Counted from the stretch's first letter, positions 37,116 through 46,592 are shown. The stretch: DNA of 64,000 nt from Enterobacter sp. RIT418 (GCF_003057745.1 NZ_QBJD02000001.1:62001-126000); one strand, 5' to 3'. The notes: generated by a model not told the origin, from the sequence alone. Numbers and translations: made by a program.

Positions 37116-38033
37116 TTACTTGCCTTCATGAGTAACGGGTAATTTCTTTGCGGCCACGCTGCGGGTAGACCACCAGCACATCAGCGACCCCAGGCTCACC
37201 ATGGCGGTGCCCTGCCAGAAGGAGAGCGTCAGGTGTGAGTTCAGCATAAACGCGGCGAGCACCGCCGAGATAATCGGAATAAAATACGAGGCGGCGGCCA
37301 GCACCGTCACGTTGCCGTGGAGAATACCGACGTTCCAGGCGGCGTAACCAAAGCCCATCGCGATGGCGGCCAGCAGCAGGCTTATCCAGGCGTGCCAGGA
37401 GAGCACAAATTCCGGCTGCGGCGACGTCAGATATTTAATCCATAAGGTCAGGGCGGTTAAAATAAAGAATAAGGTGATCCCGTTGCTGCCCTTGGCGATT
37501 ATTTTGGTGACCACGCAGTATATGGCCCAAATAATGGCGCCGGTAAAGGCCAAACCATAGCTGAGCGGGTTTTCCATCACGTTGCGGCTCATTTCGCTGA
37601 AGGAGAATCCCTGTTCACCGCCCAATACCCGGCATATTCCGGCTATCGCCAGGATCACGCCCGGAATAATCAGCGGGCTAGTCTTTTGCCGGTTGACGAT
37701 CACCGCCAGCAGAATAGTCATGCTCGGCCAGAGATAGTTCACCATGCCGACCTCAATCGCCTGACGGCCCGAATGGGTAAAGCCCAGCGACAGGGACAGG
37801 CAAAGTTCATAGCAAACAAAAAGCAGGCTGCCGAGGATCAGGTAGCTCGGCGGAAACTGCCGCAGCTTCGGAAAGCCAACGGTGAACAACAGCAGCACCG
37901 CGCTGCAGCTGTAAATCAGCGCCGCGCCGCCCACCGGCCCGAAGCCTTCGCTCACGCTTTTGATCAGCCCAACGATCGCGCTCCACAGCAGGATGGCGAT
38001 CAGCCCGATGAGCGTGGCTTTATTCTGCGGCAT
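37116..38033 (-). CDS. yddG: YddG-like aromatic amino acid exporter (DMT family)
   Basis: A 305-residue, ten-helix DMT protein matching E. coli YddG at KATLIGLIAILLWSAIVGLI, GPVGGAALIYSCSAVLLLFTVGFP, QAIEVGMVNYLWPS and YAAWNVGILHGNVTV. YddG exports aromatic amino acids. In E. coli the gene lies elsewhere, so this is either a relocated orthologue or a paralogue. Divergent from the DapA-like gene. Confidence 0.85.
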   Translation of the reverse strand: MPQNKATLIGLIAILLWSAIVGLIKSVSEGFGPVGGAALIYSCSAVLLLFTVGFPKLRQFPPSYLILGSLLFVCYELCLSLSLGFTHSGRQAIEVGMVNYLWPSMTILLAVIVNRQKTSPLIIPGVILAIAGICRVLGGEQGFSFSEMSRNVMENPLSYGLAFTGAIIWAIYCVVTKIIAKGSNGITLFFILTALTLWIKYLTSPQPEFVLSWHAWISLLLAAIAMGFGYAAWNVGILHGNVTVLAAASYFIPIISAVLAAFMLNSHLTLSFWQGTAMVSLGSLMCWWSTRSVAAKKLPVTHEGK

Positions 38034-38416
38034 ACCCTGTACCTCTGTTTACATTTCAATCACAACCGGATCGGCTGACTGTTAAAATCTGGTTAAATAT
38101 ATTTCTTAAAACTATGCCGCCGTCGGGACGCTGTAAATACGTCTCAGGAGCCCATCATTCCGGAATGTGATCGCTATCTGAAATCATGTATAAAATTACT
38201 ACGAAAAAAATCAATCAATAACTTATTGATATTAAATATTTTTAATGATTGCTAATGTAGAAATCTACTATTAAAGCGTATTAACTTTGTATTTTTAATG
38301 TATACAAAAAATATTCATTCGTTGACCTCCTTCACGCCAGTGTGCAAATTTTTAACAAACGCAGCTGACGTGCTGCCGTACCGACCCTGTGGTCGCGCAT
38401 TTATCTGGAGGTTAAC
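38034..38416. other. AT-rich divergent intergenic region between yddG and the DapA-like gene
   Basis: About 380 bp, clearly richer in A and T than the genes around it, particularly 38200-38340. It contains TGTATACA at 38299-38306. The DapA-like gene is preceded by CTGGAGG. No terminator, no ORF I believe. Confidence 0.5.
38299..38306. promoter_or_regulatory. TGTATACA palindrome, candidate GntR operator 1
   Basis: AATGTATACAA upstream of the DapA-ALDH-GntR genes. Many FCD-type GntR regulators bind palindromes built on TTGTATACAA or TGTATACA. The same 8-mer recurs at 41717-41724 before the FAD oxidase gene. The link is inference from repeated occurrence. Confidence 0.5.
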
Positions 38417-39319
38417 GTGTTCACATTTGAAGGTATCTACACCCCGGCAATTACCCCTTACGCGGCCGATGGCAGCATTGATTTCGCGCGCTTCGCCGAG
38501 GTGCTGGAGAGCCTGATTGAGGCCCGCGTGCACGGCATCATCATCGGCGGCTCGACGGGCGAGTACTATGCCCAAAGCGCGCAGGAGCGCAAGGCGCTGG
38601 CCGAGCGCGCGCGCCAGGTCATTGGCAACCGCCTGCCGCTGATTGTCGGCACCGGGGCCATACGCACCGAGGACGCGGTGGATTACGCGAAGCACGCCCG
38701 CGAAATCAAGGCCGATGCGATTCTGGTCACTTCGCCGCCGTACGCGCTGCCGACCGAGCTGGAAAACGCCCACCACGCGCTGACGGTCGATAAAGCCGCC
38801 CAGCTGCCGATCATGCTCTACAACTACCCGGGCCGCATGGGGATCACCATGGGCGAAACCTACTTCCGCGAGGTGAGCCGCTCACCAAACGTTGTCGCCA
38901 TCAAAGAAAGCTCCGGAGATTTCAACAACCTGCACCTGCTGGCCTGCACCTTCCCGAACATTGCGCTCTCCTGCGGCTGGGACGATCAGGCGCTGGAGTT
39001 CTTCGCCTGGGGCGCGCAAAGCTGGGTCTGCGCCGGATCGAACTTTATTCCACGCGAACACGTGGCGCTGTATGAAGCCTGCGTGGTGGAAAAAGACTTC
39101 GACAAAGGCCGCAAAATCATGGCGGCCATGATGCCGCTGATGAACTTCCTCGACGGCGGCAAGTTTGTGCAGTCCATCCGATACGGCTGCGAGCTTAACG
39201 GCCTGGCGTCCGGCCAGGTTCGCGCTCCGCTGCAGGATCTCGATGAACAGGAAAAAGCGCAGCTGAAGGCGGTGATTGCCGACGTTAAACGCAACGTGGC
39301 GGCGGCAGCGTCGGCGTAA
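38417..39319 (+). CDS. DapA-family (N-acetylneuraminate lyase superfamily) aldolase/dehydratase
   Basis: A 300-residue TIM-barrel protein of the dihydrodipicolinate synthase family. It starts at a GTG after CTGGAGG. The pyruvate-binding motif is GGSTGEYYAQSAQER (about 46-60), the catalytic tyrosine is in MLYNYPGRMG (about 136), and the Schiff-base lysine is in VVAIKESSGD (about 164). It is not the biosynthetic DapA; members act as aldolases, dehydratases or deaminases on keto acids. Followed after 9 bp by an aldehyde dehydrogenase, so the product is probably an aldehyde. Confidence 0.88.
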   Translation: MFTFEGIYTPAITPYAADGSIDFARFAEVLESLIEARVHGIIIGGSTGEYYAQSAQERKALAERARQVIGNRLPLIVGTGAIRTEDAVDYAKHAREIKADAILVTSPPYALPTELENAHHALTVDKAAQLPIMLYNYPGRMGITMGETYFREVSRSPNVVAIKESSGDFNNLHLLACTFPNIALSCGWDDQALEFFAWGAQSWVCAGSNFIPREHVALYEACVVEKDFDKGRKIMAAMMPLMNFLDGGKFVQSIRYGCELNGLASGQVRAPLQDLDEQEKAQLKAVIADVKRNVAAAASA

Positions 39320-39328
39320 GGAGGAAAA

Positions 39329-40828
39329 ATGAAACAGCTTCAGACGCTCGGGGACGTGACGCGCCTTGCGAACGATCTTCAGATCCCGAACAGGGCCTTT
39401 ATCAACGGCGCTTTTACCGCGGCTCGTTCAGGTGAAACCCTGATGACCCATAACCCGGCGACCGGTGAGCCCATCACCGCTATCGCCGCCTGCGATGAGC
39501 GCGACGTGAACGCGGCGGTCAGCGCGGCGCGTGATGCGTTCGAGGCCGGCAGCTGGCGCAGTCTGGCTCCCGGCGAGCGCAAGGCGGTCTTGCTCAGGCT
39601 GGCGGCGCTGATGGAGCAGGAGCGTGAGCCGCTGGCGGCGCTGGAAAGCCTCGACAGCGGCAAGCCGTTCAGCGAGTGCCTGGCGGTGGACGTGCCGGAA
39701 ACCATTCACGTTCTGAAGTGGCACGCGGAGGCCATCGACAAGCTGTATGACCATACCGCGCCAACGGGCAGCGCGCTGGCGCTGGTGGTTCGTGAGCCGA
39801 TTGGCGTGGTGGGCTGCGTTCTGCCGTGGAACTTCCCGCTGCTGATGCTCGCCTGGAAGATTGGTCCGGCGCTGGCGGCGGGCTGTTCCGTGGTGGTGAA
39901 ACCGGCAGAGCAGACCTCGCTGACGTCGCTGCGCGTGGCGGAACTGGCGCATGAAGCGGGCGTTCCGGCGGGCGTGCTGAACATCGTCACCGGAACAGGA
40001 AAGGCGGTCGGTGAACCGATTGGCCTGCATCCCGACATCGACATGGTCAGCTTCACCGGGTCGACCGCGACCGGGCGCCGCTTTCTGCACTACGCCGCGG
40101 AATCTAACCTGAAAAAGATCGTACTGGAGTGCGGAGGCAAAAACCCGGCGCTGGTGTTTAACGATGCCGACGATATCGCCGCGGTTGCCGGGCATGTGCT
40201 TAACGGCGCGTTCTGGAACATGGGCGAAAACTGCTCCGCCACGTCGCGCCTGCTGGTGCAGGAAGAGGTGAAAGAGGCGCTGCTGGCGGAGATGGCCAAG
40301 CAGATCGGCGGCTGGACGATGGGCAATCCGCTCGATCCGAATAACCGTCTGGGGACGATGGTCTCGCCGGAACACTTCAGCAAGGTGAGCGACTATCTCG
40401 ATATTGCGCGCCAGGAAGGGCTGCGCGTGCTGCACGGCGGCGGCACGGAGCTCGGGGCTTACGTTCAGCCGACGGTGATCGACGGCGTGACGCCGGAAAG
40501 CGCGCTCTTCCGCGAGGAGATCTTCGGCCCGGTTCTGTGCGTGACGACCTTTAAAACCGAAGCCGAAGCGGTCGCGCTGGCCAACGACACGCCTTACGGA
40601 CTGGCGGCGTCGGTCTACACCGGCAGGCTCAACCGCGCCGTTCGCGTTTCCCGCGCCATCCGCGCCGGGACGGTGACCGTGAACTGCTTCGGGGAAGGCG
40701 ACGCCACGACGCCGTTTGGCGGCTACAAGCAGTCCGGCTTTGGCGGGCGCGATAAATCCGCCTTCGCGCTCGATCAGTACACCGAGCTGAAAACAATCTG
40801 GATTGACGTTCCTGACGAGGATGCCTGA
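39329..40828 (+). CDS. NAD(P)-dependent aldehyde dehydrogenase
   Basis: A 499-residue aldehyde dehydrogenase with the catalytic cysteine in FWNMGENCSATSRL, the glutamate in VLECGGKNPALV and the cofactor motif FTGSTATGRRF. It is similar in overall pattern to PuuC and betaine-aldehyde enzymes but clearly distinct from the PuuC encoded at 26453-27940. Strong AAGGAGG site. Operon with the DapA-like gene; substrate unknown. Confidence 0.9.
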   Translation: MKQLQTLGDVTRLANDLQIPNRAFINGAFTAARSGETLMTHNPATGEPITAIAACDERDVNAAVSAARDAFEAGSWRSLAPGERKAVLLRLAALMEQEREPLAALESLDSGKPFSECLAVDVPETIHVLKWHAEAIDKLYDHTAPTGSALALVVREPIGVVGCVLPWNFPLLMLAWKIGPALAAGCSVVVKPAEQTSLTSLRVAELAHEAGVPAGVLNIVTGTGKAVGEPIGLHPDIDMVSFTGSTATGRRFLHYAAESNLKKIVLECGGKNPALVFNDADDIAAVAGHVLNGAFWNMGENCSATSRLLVQEEVKEALLAEMAKQIGGWTMGNPLDPNNRLGTMVSPEHFSKVSDYLDIARQEGLRVLHGGGTELGAYVQPTVIDGVTPESALFREEIFGPVLCVTTFKTEAEAVALANDTPYGLAASVYTGRLNRAVRVSRAIRAGTVTVNCFGEGDATTPFGGYKQSGFGGRDKSAFALDQYTELKTIWIDVPDEDA

Positions 40829-40896
40829 GAGAATTTGCCGTCGCGCGCCTTTATCTGTAGGTTAATCAGCATTACAGGCAGTTTCTGGAGGCGATA

Positions 40897-41574
40897 ATGA
40901 GAACGGGCAAAGCCGCGCTGTATGAAGATCTCAAGCGGCTTATCTTGACGATGGAATTGGATCCCGATGCGCTGCTGGATGAAGCCAGCCTGACGGCGCA
41001 GTACGGTCTGTCGCGCACTCCGGTGCGCGAAGTGTTTCAGCGCCTCGCGGGGGAAGGGTACCTCGAGATTGTCGAAAAGCGGGGCGTCAGGGTGATCCCC
41101 ATGAGCCACGCCACGCTGCGCAACTTTTTTCTCGTGGCCCCGATGATCTATGCTGCGGTGGGGCGTCTTGCGGTGCAGCACTACAAGCCTGCGCAGCTAA
41201 AGGCGCTTAAAGAGACGCAAAAGCGCTTTCGCAAAGCGGTGCAGAACCATGACGCCGAAGCGCTGGCGCTGGAGAATAACCGCTTTCACGAGATCATGGG
41301 CGAGATGGCGGCGAACCCCTATCTGCAGCCGAGCCTTGGCCGCCTGCTGATTGACCATTGCCGGATCGGCCATACCTTTTTCCGCCCGCAGAATGAGGAC
41401 ATGGAGCGGCGGCTACAGCTGTCCGCCGACCATCACGATGCGTTTATCGCCGCGCTGGACGCGCGCGACGAGCAGAAGGTGGTGGACCTGGTATTTGAAC
41501 ACTGGGAATTGTCCCGGGAGAACATGGAGATCTTCATCGCGCCGCAGGGGCTTAAGGCCGATGAGCGCGTTTAG
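40897..41574 (+). CDS. GntR-family regulator (FCD type)
   Basis: A 225-residue regulator. The N-terminal GntR winged helix has LDEASLTAQYGLSRTPVREVFQ; the C-terminal FCD ligand/metal domain has NRFHEIMG, and later histidines (DHHDAF, EHWE) that usually bind a metal. It probably controls the surrounding catabolic genes. It follows the aldehyde dehydrogenase by 68 bp. Confidence 0.9.
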   Translation: MRTGKAALYEDLKRLILTMELDPDALLDEASLTAQYGLSRTPVREVFQRLAGEGYLEIVEKRGVRVIPMSHATLRNFFLVAPMIYAAVGRLAVQHYKPAQLKALKETQKRFRKAVQNHDAEALALENNRFHEIMGEMAANPYLQPSLGRLLIDHCRIGHTFFRPQNEDMERRLQLSADHHDAFIAALDARDEQKVVDLVFEHWELSRENMEIFIAPQGLKADERV

Positions 41575-41601
41575 CCAACTGATTACGATCGCCTGACGTT
41601 T

Positions 41602-41630
41602 CGCCCGCGGCGTTCGCCGGCGGGCGTTTT
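41602..41630 (+). terminator. Terminator after the GntR gene
   Basis: A stem CGCCCGC...GCGGGCG followed by TTTTA, 27 bp after the GntR stop codon. It separates the DapA-ALDH-GntR unit from the FAD oxidase gene. Confidence 0.75.
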
Positions 41631-41716
41631 ACACCGCATGACCACTCTTTGCTCGCCGCTCGCCGGGGGCTTTCTCACGTCTTTATTAACCTGGATTTAA
41701 CTATTTTTATACTTGT

Positions 41717-41724
41717 TGTATACA
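41717..41724. promoter_or_regulatory. TGTATACA palindrome, candidate GntR operator 2
   Basis: TTGTATACAT, about 110 bp upstream of the FAD oxidase start and close to TATAC and GATATAC hexamers that could be part of its promoter. It shares the 8-bp core with 38299-38306. Confidence 0.5.
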
Positions 41725-41832
41725 TGAGATATACATCACGTATTCGTTTTCCGGGTCTGGCTACCATGATTTCAGCAACGCTTAGTCGTCGTAAGCGAAA
41801 AGAAAAAATGACAGCGTACCGGAGTAAATCAC

Positions 41833-43152
41833 GTGCAAAAGATCACCTCACTGCCTGCCGATGACGCCCTGCCAGGGTGGTATCACACCAGTCCATCGCG
41901 CATCCCTCGTCCTGCCCATGTAGGGCAAAAGCACGCCCGCTGGGCAATCGTTGGAGCCGGATTAACCGGGCTTGCCGCCGCCCGCCAGATGGCGCTGAAT
42001 TTCCCTGATGATGAAATTGTCCTGATTGAGGCGCAGGAGGTGGGCTTTGGCCCGTCCGGGCGCAACGCGGGCTTTGCCATCGACGTCCCGCACGACATTG
42101 GGGCGAAGGACTACATCGGCGATGTCAAAACGGCAAACCTGATCCTCCGGCTCAACACGCTGGGGCAAAACTATCTGCGCGAGGTTGTTCAGGAGCACGG
42201 CATTGCCTGCCAGATGTCCGAGTCCGGGAAATACCAGGCGGCGGTAGGGGAGCAGGGGATCGCGATTCTGGAAGCCTACCGCAGGGGGCTGGAGAAGATC
42301 GGCCGGGAAACGCAGATGATTGCGGGTAAGGATCTTCCCGACCACATCGGCACCTCGTACTACAAGCAGGCGCTCTATATTCCCGGCACGATGCTGTTGC
42401 AACCGTCGGCGCTGGTAAAGGGGCTGGCAAACAGCCTGCCCGCGAACGTCACGCTCTACGAGTACACGCCCATTACCTCGATTAACTACGGCGATAAAGT
42501 GACGCTGTTGCACGATAAAGGCAGCATCACGGCGGATACGCTGATCCTGGCGAACAATGCCTTTGCGTCGCACTTTGGCTTTCTGCGCGGGCGGCTGCTG
42601 CCGACCTTCCTGTACGGCAGCCTGACGCGGCCGCTCACCGCAGACGAGCAGTCTCAGCTGGGCGGCAAGCCGGTCTGGGGCGTGATCCCGGCGCATCCGT
42701 TTGGCAGCACCGTGCGCCGGACGGTGGACAACCGCATCCTGGTGCGCAACAGCTTCAGCTTCCATCCGGATGGCCGCCCGCGCGAGCACCACCTGAAGCG
42801 GTTTATCGCCAACCACCGTAAATCCTTTGAGCGCCGCTTCCCGACGCTACACCAGGTGGATTTCGAATACTCCTGGAGCGGCGCGATTTGCCTGTCGGAG
42901 AATCACGAGGGCTTCTTCGGCCAGCTTGCGCCGAACGTTTATGGCGCGCTGTGCTGCAACGGCCTGGGGATCACCCGCGGCACGGCAACCGGCAAGCTGC
43001 TGGCGGATATGATTGCCGGCGAGCGCAATGAGCTGATTGATTTTCTCGCCGCCTCGCCGGGGCCGAATAAGACCCCGCCGGAGCCGTTCCTCTCCGTGGG
43101 CGTCAATTCGGTGCTGAAGTGGGGGCAGTACCGGGCGGGGCTGGAGGTGTAA
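41833..43152 (+). CDS. DAO-family FAD-dependent amine/amino-acid oxidase
   Basis: A 439-residue flavoprotein of the PuuB/OrdL group. The dinucleotide motif is WAIVGAGLTGLAAARQMAL (about 37-55), then GFGPSGRNAGFAID and the C-terminal FAD contact GLGITRGTATGKLLADMI. It starts at a GTG after GGAG. It is not PuuB, which is encoded at 25170-26450. Same strand as the DapA/ALDH/GntR unit with its own promoter region. It probably produces the imino or aldehyde intermediate of the same unknown pathway. Confidence 0.85.
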   Translation: MQKITSLPADDALPGWYHTSPSRIPRPAHVGQKHARWAIVGAGLTGLAAARQMALNFPDDEIVLIEAQEVGFGPSGRNAGFAIDVPHDIGAKDYIGDVKTANLILRLNTLGQNYLREVVQEHGIACQMSESGKYQAAVGEQGIAILEAYRRGLEKIGRETQMIAGKDLPDHIGTSYYKQALYIPGTMLLQPSALVKGLANSLPANVTLYEYTPITSINYGDKVTLLHDKGSITADTLILANNAFASHFGFLRGRLLPTFLYGSLTRPLTADEQSQLGGKPVWGVIPAHPFGSTVRRTVDNRILVRNSFSFHPDGRPREHHLKRFIANHRKSFERRFPTLHQVDFEYSWSGAICLSENHEGFFGQLAPNVYGALCCNGLGITRGTATGKLLADMIAGERNELIDFLAASPGPNKTPPEPFLSVGVNSVLKWGQYRAGLEV

Positions 43153-43224
43153 GCGGTTTAGACGCCATTCAGGCGCGTTCGTTTCTAATAGCAGGACCGA
43201 CGAAACAACGAACCGGAGCGGCGC

Positions 43225-43728
43225 ATGGCGTGGCTGGACAATCTGCTTAATCATTTTGCGCTCTATCCGACGCACCTCTTCGCGCTGCTCTTTTTAACGG
43301 CGCTGTGTAAGTCGACGGTGCTGGTCTCTTCCGTTCTCCCGCCCGCTTCGGTGATGCTCATCGCGGGGGTTACCGCCGGCCTTTCCAGCCTGCATCCGGG
43401 GCTGGCGTGGCTGGCGGTGGTGCTGGGGGCAACGGCCGGCTCGGTGCTGAATTACCACATCGGCCAGCGGATGGGGAACACGCGAACCATTGCGCGGCTC
43501 ACCGCAAAACATGCCGCTGCATTTTTGCGGGTGCAAAACCAGCTGCAGAAAAACGGCGTGCTGGTGCTGTTCACCGCGCGCTTTCTGGCGGTACTGCGCT
43601 ATATCGTGCCGCTGGCGGCGGGAATGCTGAGGCTTAGCGCGGTAAAGGTCTATGTCATCAGCCTGATTTCCGCCTGCGTATGGGCCGCGCTGTATGTCGG
43701 AGCCGTAACGGGGATTAGCGCTTTCTGA
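43225..43728 (+). CDS. Small DedA/VTT-domain membrane protein
   Basis: A 167-residue DedA-family protein with four to five hydrophobic segments. The family motif region is FTARFLAVLRYIVPLAAGML and the proline pair VLPPASVMLIAG matches the re-entrant loop. DedA proteins are thought to flip polyprenyl or phospholipids. It is shorter than the E. coli paralogues (about 200-250). Standalone gene, convergent with the ABC transporter operon. Confidence 0.82.
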   Translation: MAWLDNLLNHFALYPTHLFALLFLTALCKSTVLVSSVLPPASVMLIAGVTAGLSSLHPGLAWLAVVLGATAGSVLNYHIGQRMGNTRTIARLTAKHAAAFLRVQNQLQKNGVLVLFTARFLAVLRYIVPLAAGMLRLSAVKVYVISLISACVWAALYVGAVTGISAF

Positions 43729-43789
43729 GGCGCGCCAGCAGCGGGCATGTCGGCGACGGAGTTGATCGGGGTTTCTCCGCCGCCCCCTT

Positions 43790-44551
43790 TCAGGCGTACT
43801 GGATATTCATCATTCCCTGCGACGTTCGTGAGATGGTCGCATCGACCTGCCAGGTGGACTGTATCAGTTCCGGCGTAAGCACGGCGGCAGGCTCACCGGA
43901 CGCCGCCACGCGGCCTTCATGCAGCACGACCAGATGCTGGCAATATTTTGCAGCCAGATTCAGATCGTGCAAGGCCATAATCACGGTCAACGGCAGCGCG
44001 GAAATAAGGCGCATCAGCTCCAGCTGGAACTGGATATCCAGATGGTTAATCGGCTCATCCAGCAGCAGAATGTCCGGCTGCTGGGCGAGCGCCCGGGCGA
44101 TCTGACAGCGCTGACGCTCGCCGCCCGACAGACGCTGCCAGGCTCTGTGGGCCAAATCGCCAAGCCTCATCATCGAAAGCGCCTGTTGAACCGCATCCTC
44201 ATCAGCCTGCCGCCACGGCGTGAAGGCATTGCGATGCGGCGTGCGGCCGAGGCGAATAATATCCATTACGCTCATCTCCCCCTCTGCCTCCGCGTGCTGC
44301 GGCACGAAAGCAAGCGTGCGGGAACGCTGGCGCGGGCTCAGGTGGCCCGTCGGCGTGCCGCCCATTTTCACGCCCGCATACGCGCAGGGCTGGACGCCAG
44401 CCATCGCGCGGATCAGCGTGGATTTTCCGGAGCCGTTGGGACCGAGTAGCCCTACCGTGTGCGATCGCTGCACGGCAAAGCTGATATCAGATAGCACCCG
44501 GCGGGCCTGGAGCGTCACATTCAGCTTATCAATCACCACGTGCATTATCAT
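43790..44551 (-). CDS. ABC transporter ATPase, FecE/BtuD type
   Basis: A 253-residue ATPase of the siderophore/B12 importer class. Walker A is LLGPNGSGKSTLIRAMAG, the signature LSGGERQRCQIARAL, Walker B ILLLDEPINHLD, and the switch histidine is in VIMALHDLNLAA. ATGA overlap with the permease gene at 44548-44551; a second in-frame ATG at 44545 has better distance to GGGAG and may be the true start. Last gene of a Zur-box-controlled operon. Confidence 0.9.
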   Translation of the reverse strand: MIMHVVIDKLNVTLQARRVLSDISFAVQRSHTVGLLGPNGSGKSTLIRAMAGVQPCAYAGVKMGGTPTGHLSPRQRSRTLAFVPQHAEAEGEMSVMDIIRLGRTPHRNAFTPWRQADEDAVQQALSMMRLGDLAHRAWQRLSGGERQRCQIARALAQQPDILLLDEPINHLDIQFQLELMRLISALPLTVIMALHDLNLAAKYCQHLVVLHEGRVAASGEPAAVLTPELIQSTWQVDATISRTSQGMMNIQYA

Positions 44552-45576
44552 TTCTCCCGGTTGCGGTACAAAATCATGGCAAAAACAGGCGCGCCCACCA
44601 GCGCCGTGACGACGCCAATCGGCAATACCTGATGGCTAATCAGGGTGCGTGAGATCAGGTCTGCGAGGATCATAAAATGGCATCCGGCAAGAAACGCGAC
44701 GGGGATCGTGAGCAGATGGCGATGTCCGGCGATCATGCGGGTGACGTGCGGAATGACCAGCCCGACAAAGCCCACGGCGCCGATGGCGCTGACGATGACC
44801 GCCGTCATTAGTGCGGTAGTCAGCAGCAAAATCACGCGGACCTGCATCACGCGCGTTCCAAGCGTCGCGGAGACGTCCGTGCCGACGTTAAAGGTGTCCA
44901 GCGAGCGGCCGTAGCAAATCACAATCAGCAGCCCGAGGACGACGACAGCGAAGCACAGCAGCGCGTCGGGCCAGCGTACGCCGCTCAGGCTGCCCAGCAG
45001 CCAGAACATCACCCCGCGCGACTGCTCGGCGTTGGCCGCCGTGCTGACAATGTACGACGTTAGCGCGTTAAACAGCTGCGTGCCGGCGATACCGGCCAGA
45101 ATAATGCGCGCCGTATTGCCGCGCATTCCGCCCGATAGCGCGACGATCAGCATAAACGCGGTACAGGCTCCGATAAACGCCCCGGCTCCGATCGTGATTG
45201 CGCCGCTGCCGATACCCAGCAGCATCACGCTGACGGCGCCGGTCGAGGCTCCGGCAGAGATGCCCAGCAGGTAAGGATCGGCCAGCGGATTACGCAACAG
45301 CGACTGCAAAACCAGCCCGCATAGCGCCAGCCCGCCACCGCAGCTGGCGGCCATCAGCGCGCGGCTCATGCGGTACTGCCAGACGATCCCGGCCTCGACC
45401 GCAGGCAGGTTGAAGTGTGTTAGGCCCAGACCATTAGTCATTGCGCGAAAGGCGGTGGCGAAACCTATCGGTATATCGCCGGTTGCCGCGGCAAGGGCCA
45501 TCATGACCGGCAGGCTCAGGATCCCGCAGAAAATGAGAAGGCCGGTACGCCAGTAATAAACGGATTGGTCGGTCAT
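44548..45576 (-). CDS. ABC transporter permease, FecCD type
   Basis: A 342-residue FecCD permease with about ten hydrophobic segments. Hallmarks are GGGLALCGLVLQSLLRNPLADPYLLG (contact to the ATPase) and IGAVGFVGLVIPHVTRM. Only one permease gene is present, so it would work as a homodimer, as BtuC does. It starts 2 bp after the binding-protein stop codon. Confidence 0.92.
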   Translation of the reverse strand: MTDQSVYYWRTGLLIFCGILSLPVMMALAAATGDIPIGFATAFRAMTNGLGLTHFNLPAVEAGIVWQYRMSRALMAASCGGGLALCGLVLQSLLRNPLADPYLLGISAGASTGAVSVMLLGIGSGAITIGAGAFIGACTAFMLIVALSGGMRGNTARIILAGIAGTQLFNALTSYIVSTAANAEQSRGVMFWLLGSLSGVRWPDALLCFAVVVLGLLIVICYGRSLDTFNVGTDVSATLGTRVMQVRVILLLTTALMTAVIVSAIGAVGFVGLVIPHVTRMIAGHRHLLTIPVAFLAGCHFMILADLISRTLISHQVLPIGVVTALVGAPVFAMILYRNREK

Positions 45577-45578
45577 CT

Positions 45579-46592
45579 TTAAGGCGCGAACGCGTTAATC
45601 TGCTGGCTAATCAGCTCGACGGCTTCTACGTTACGCATTGAGGGATTCAGCGACATGGCCGGAACCACCACGATATGCCCTTGCCTGACCGCAGGCATTT
45701 CGCGCGTCACGGGATCGGTTTCGAGGAAACGTTTTTTCGTCGCAACGTCGTCGGCGGGGTAAAGCCGTCTTTCCATACTCGCGATAACAATAATATCAGG
45801 CTGAGACTTCACGATATGTTCCCAGGTCACCGCAGGCCACTCTTCATCAGAATCGATGATGTTGTTCAGGCCGAGCGTCTTATTGATCCAGCCCGGTGCG
45901 CCTTTACTGCCTGCTATCCACGGATCGCCCTTCAGGCGGCTGCTTGAAAACCAGTAAACCACCTTAAGCGGCGCTTTTGGCTGGACGGGAACGTGCTGCT
46001 GCGCGGCGCTAATGCGGTCAGACAGCTTCTGCTTAAGCGCCTCGCCGCGCGCGGGCACGTCAAACACGCGCGCCAGCGCCGTGATTTCATCAAAGATGAT
46101 ATCGATGGAGTAAGGTTTTGAGCGCGCGCCGTCGCCGTTGGAGGCCGCCGTGACGCTTTTGGCCGTGCAGTCGGCGGGCGAGATCCAGGTTCTGATGCCC
46201 AGCTGCTCAAACTGCTGACGCGTGGCGACCTCTCCCTGCGGGCCAACGTGCCAGCTGTACTGAGCAAGAACAAGCTCAGGACGCTGGGCCGCAACGGCTT
46301 CGAATCCGGGGGCATTCTCCGCCAGCCGCTTCAGCTTTGCCCCCTGGGCTTTCAAGTCATCCGGCAAGGGGCCAAACCAGACCGCGGTGCCCGCAATCTT
46401 ATCCTGCAGATCCAGCGCCAGAAGCAGCTCCGTTTCGTGCTGACCAATTGTCACCACGCGTGAAGGGGCGTGGGTAAAGGTTTCTTTCACGCCGCAGTTT
46501 TCAATCGTTAGCGGATAGCCGTCGGCAACGGCGTTAGCCAGGGGAAGCGACAGCAGTAAAGACAGCAATAATGGGAGGGTCGGTTTCATCAT
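45579..46592 (-). CDS. Periplasmic binding protein of a metal/chelate ABC importer
   Basis: A 337-residue type III (BtuF/FepB/FhuD-like) binding protein with signal peptide ending LANAVA. The fold signature is IENCGVKETFTHAPSRVV near the mature N terminus and WEHIVKSQPDIIVIASMERR late. Three cysteines lie in the mature protein or its edge. Starts at ATG 46601, 46592 or 46589 are all possible; 46592 is chosen for signal-peptide length. The ligand is unknown, but the promoter carries a Zur box, so a zinc complex is more likely than iron. Confidence 0.85.
   Translation of the reverse strand: MMKPTLPLLLSLLLSLPLANAVADGYPLTIENCGVKETFTHAPSRVVTIGQHETELLLALDLQDKIAGTAVWFGPLPDDLKAQGAKLKRLAENAPGFEAVAAQRPELVLAQYSWHVGPQGEVATRQQFEQLGIRTWISPADCTAKSVTAASNGDGARSKPYSIDIIFDEITALARVFDVPARGEALKQKLSDRISAAQQHVPVQPKAPLKVVYWFSSSRLKGDPWIAGSKGAPGWINKTLGLNNIIDSDEEWPAVTWEHIVKSQPDIIVIASMERRLYPADDVATKKRFLETDPVTREMPAVRQGHIVVVPAMSLNPSMRNVEAVELISQQINAFAP

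Noticed and set aside
38417-43152. Assignment of the DapA/ALDH/oxidase cluster to trans-4-hydroxyproline degradation
   Set aside because: The required 2-epimerase is missing and the aldehyde dehydrogenase looks more like the PuuC/betaine-aldehyde group. Left as unknown substrate.
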